Part shown: in pieces, positions 22,682-22,724 of the stretch
Numbering within the stretch: the first letter of the stretch is position 1
Layout of the letters: each line of letters opens with the position of its first letter
Source of the DNA: a bacterium
GTDB lineage: Bacteria > Gemmatimonadota > Glassbacteria > GWA2-58-10
Direction: 5' to 3'
Assembly: GCA_021372515.1 (NCBI GenBank)
Contig: JAJFUG010000104.1
Location: forward strand, 1-22,724
DNA length: 22,724 nt
Notes under the pieces: generated by a model
Told to the model about the DNA's origin: nothing
The model's input: only the letters and a program-made list of their open reading frames with translations
Databases searched by the model: none
Made by a program: the position numbers and the translations under genes

Positions 22682-22724
22682 AAATGAGACGGTCAGCTTC
22701 AAACTGCAAGTTCCTAACCGGACA

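Larger units (their letters stand above)
22170..22724. other. Right-end intergenic region with promoters and hairpins, no gene seen
   Basis: These 555 bp contain no convincing coding frame on either strand. I see one good rightward promoter (22189-22217), a terminator-like hairpin (22290-22312), a possible extended -10 promoter (near 22353-22361), a perfect palindrome (22372-22386), and strong hairpins at 22425-22466, 22539-22565 and 22658-22681. It may be the long leader of a gene just beyond the window or a non-coding RNA locus. Confidence 0.55.

Noticed and set aside
22355-22702. Two overlapping minus-strand frames at the right end (115 and 99 codons)
   Set aside because: Arg/Pro/Ser-rich composition with no ribosome-binding site or domain; better explained as structured non-coding DNA.
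1-22724. tRNA, rRNA, CRISPR arrays, insertion sequences, prophage or plasmid genes
   Set aside because: I looked for T-loop sequences, regularly spaced repeats, transposase or integrase motifs and found none.

Overview
The window is a dense, GC-rich bacterial chromosome segment with no plasmid, phage or transposon signature. It carries one long leftward block of housekeeping genes (about 1-15,600) and one rightward block (about 15,640-22,170). Protein style and gene order suggest a Gram-negative, free-living, respiring bacterium. A secreted protein with an 'LKAQ'-type signal end, a PheS with a four-cysteine insertion, and the zapB/zapA/rny/ymdB/xseA/xseB/ispA/dxs/nadK/recN order would fit the FCB or Gemmatimonadota-like candidate phyla or deltaproteobacterial relatives. 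This placement is inference, not proof.

Leftward block, in order of transcription: infC-rpmI-rplT (translation), then a strong intrinsic terminator, pheS-pheT (Phe-tRNA synthetase), a small ZapB-like coiled-coil protein, zapA, a structured non-coding RNA with 6S-like shape, rny (RNase Y), ymdB (metallophosphoesterase), folD, xseA, xseB, ispA, dxs, nadK and recN (cut by the window edge). Many neighbours abut or overlap: ispA/xseB share ATGA, nadK starts inside dxs, and nadK-recN and folD-xseA are each 6 bp apart. The block joins translation, division-ring assembly, RNA decay, one-carbon metabolism, isoprenoid precursor synthesis and DNA repair.

A 604-bp divergent intergenic region (15,267-15,870) holds back-to-back sigma70-type promoters. 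The leftward one makes a leader of about 290 nt before infC. That leader contains a textbook intrinsic terminator and an upstream segment able to pair with its first arm, so transcription attenuation of the infC-rpmI-rplT operon is likely. The rightward promoter drives succinate dehydrogenase in the order sdhA-sdhC-sdhD-sdhB, closed by an intrinsic terminator.

After sdhB come two tandem genes I do not recognise: a single-pass membrane coiled-coil protein and a secreted protein. Next is pheA (prephenate dehydratase), with its own promoter. The last 555 bp have no convincing gene. They contain a good promoter followed about 70-95 bp later by a terminator-like hairpin (a possible small RNA), a perfect palindrome near a second possible promoter, and several strong hairpins.

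The observations most worth checking are the 6S-like RNA between zapA and rny, the infC attenuator, a Val in place of the Mg/thiamine-diphosphate-binding Asp of Dxs, the unknown gene pair before pheA, and the unexplained structured right end.
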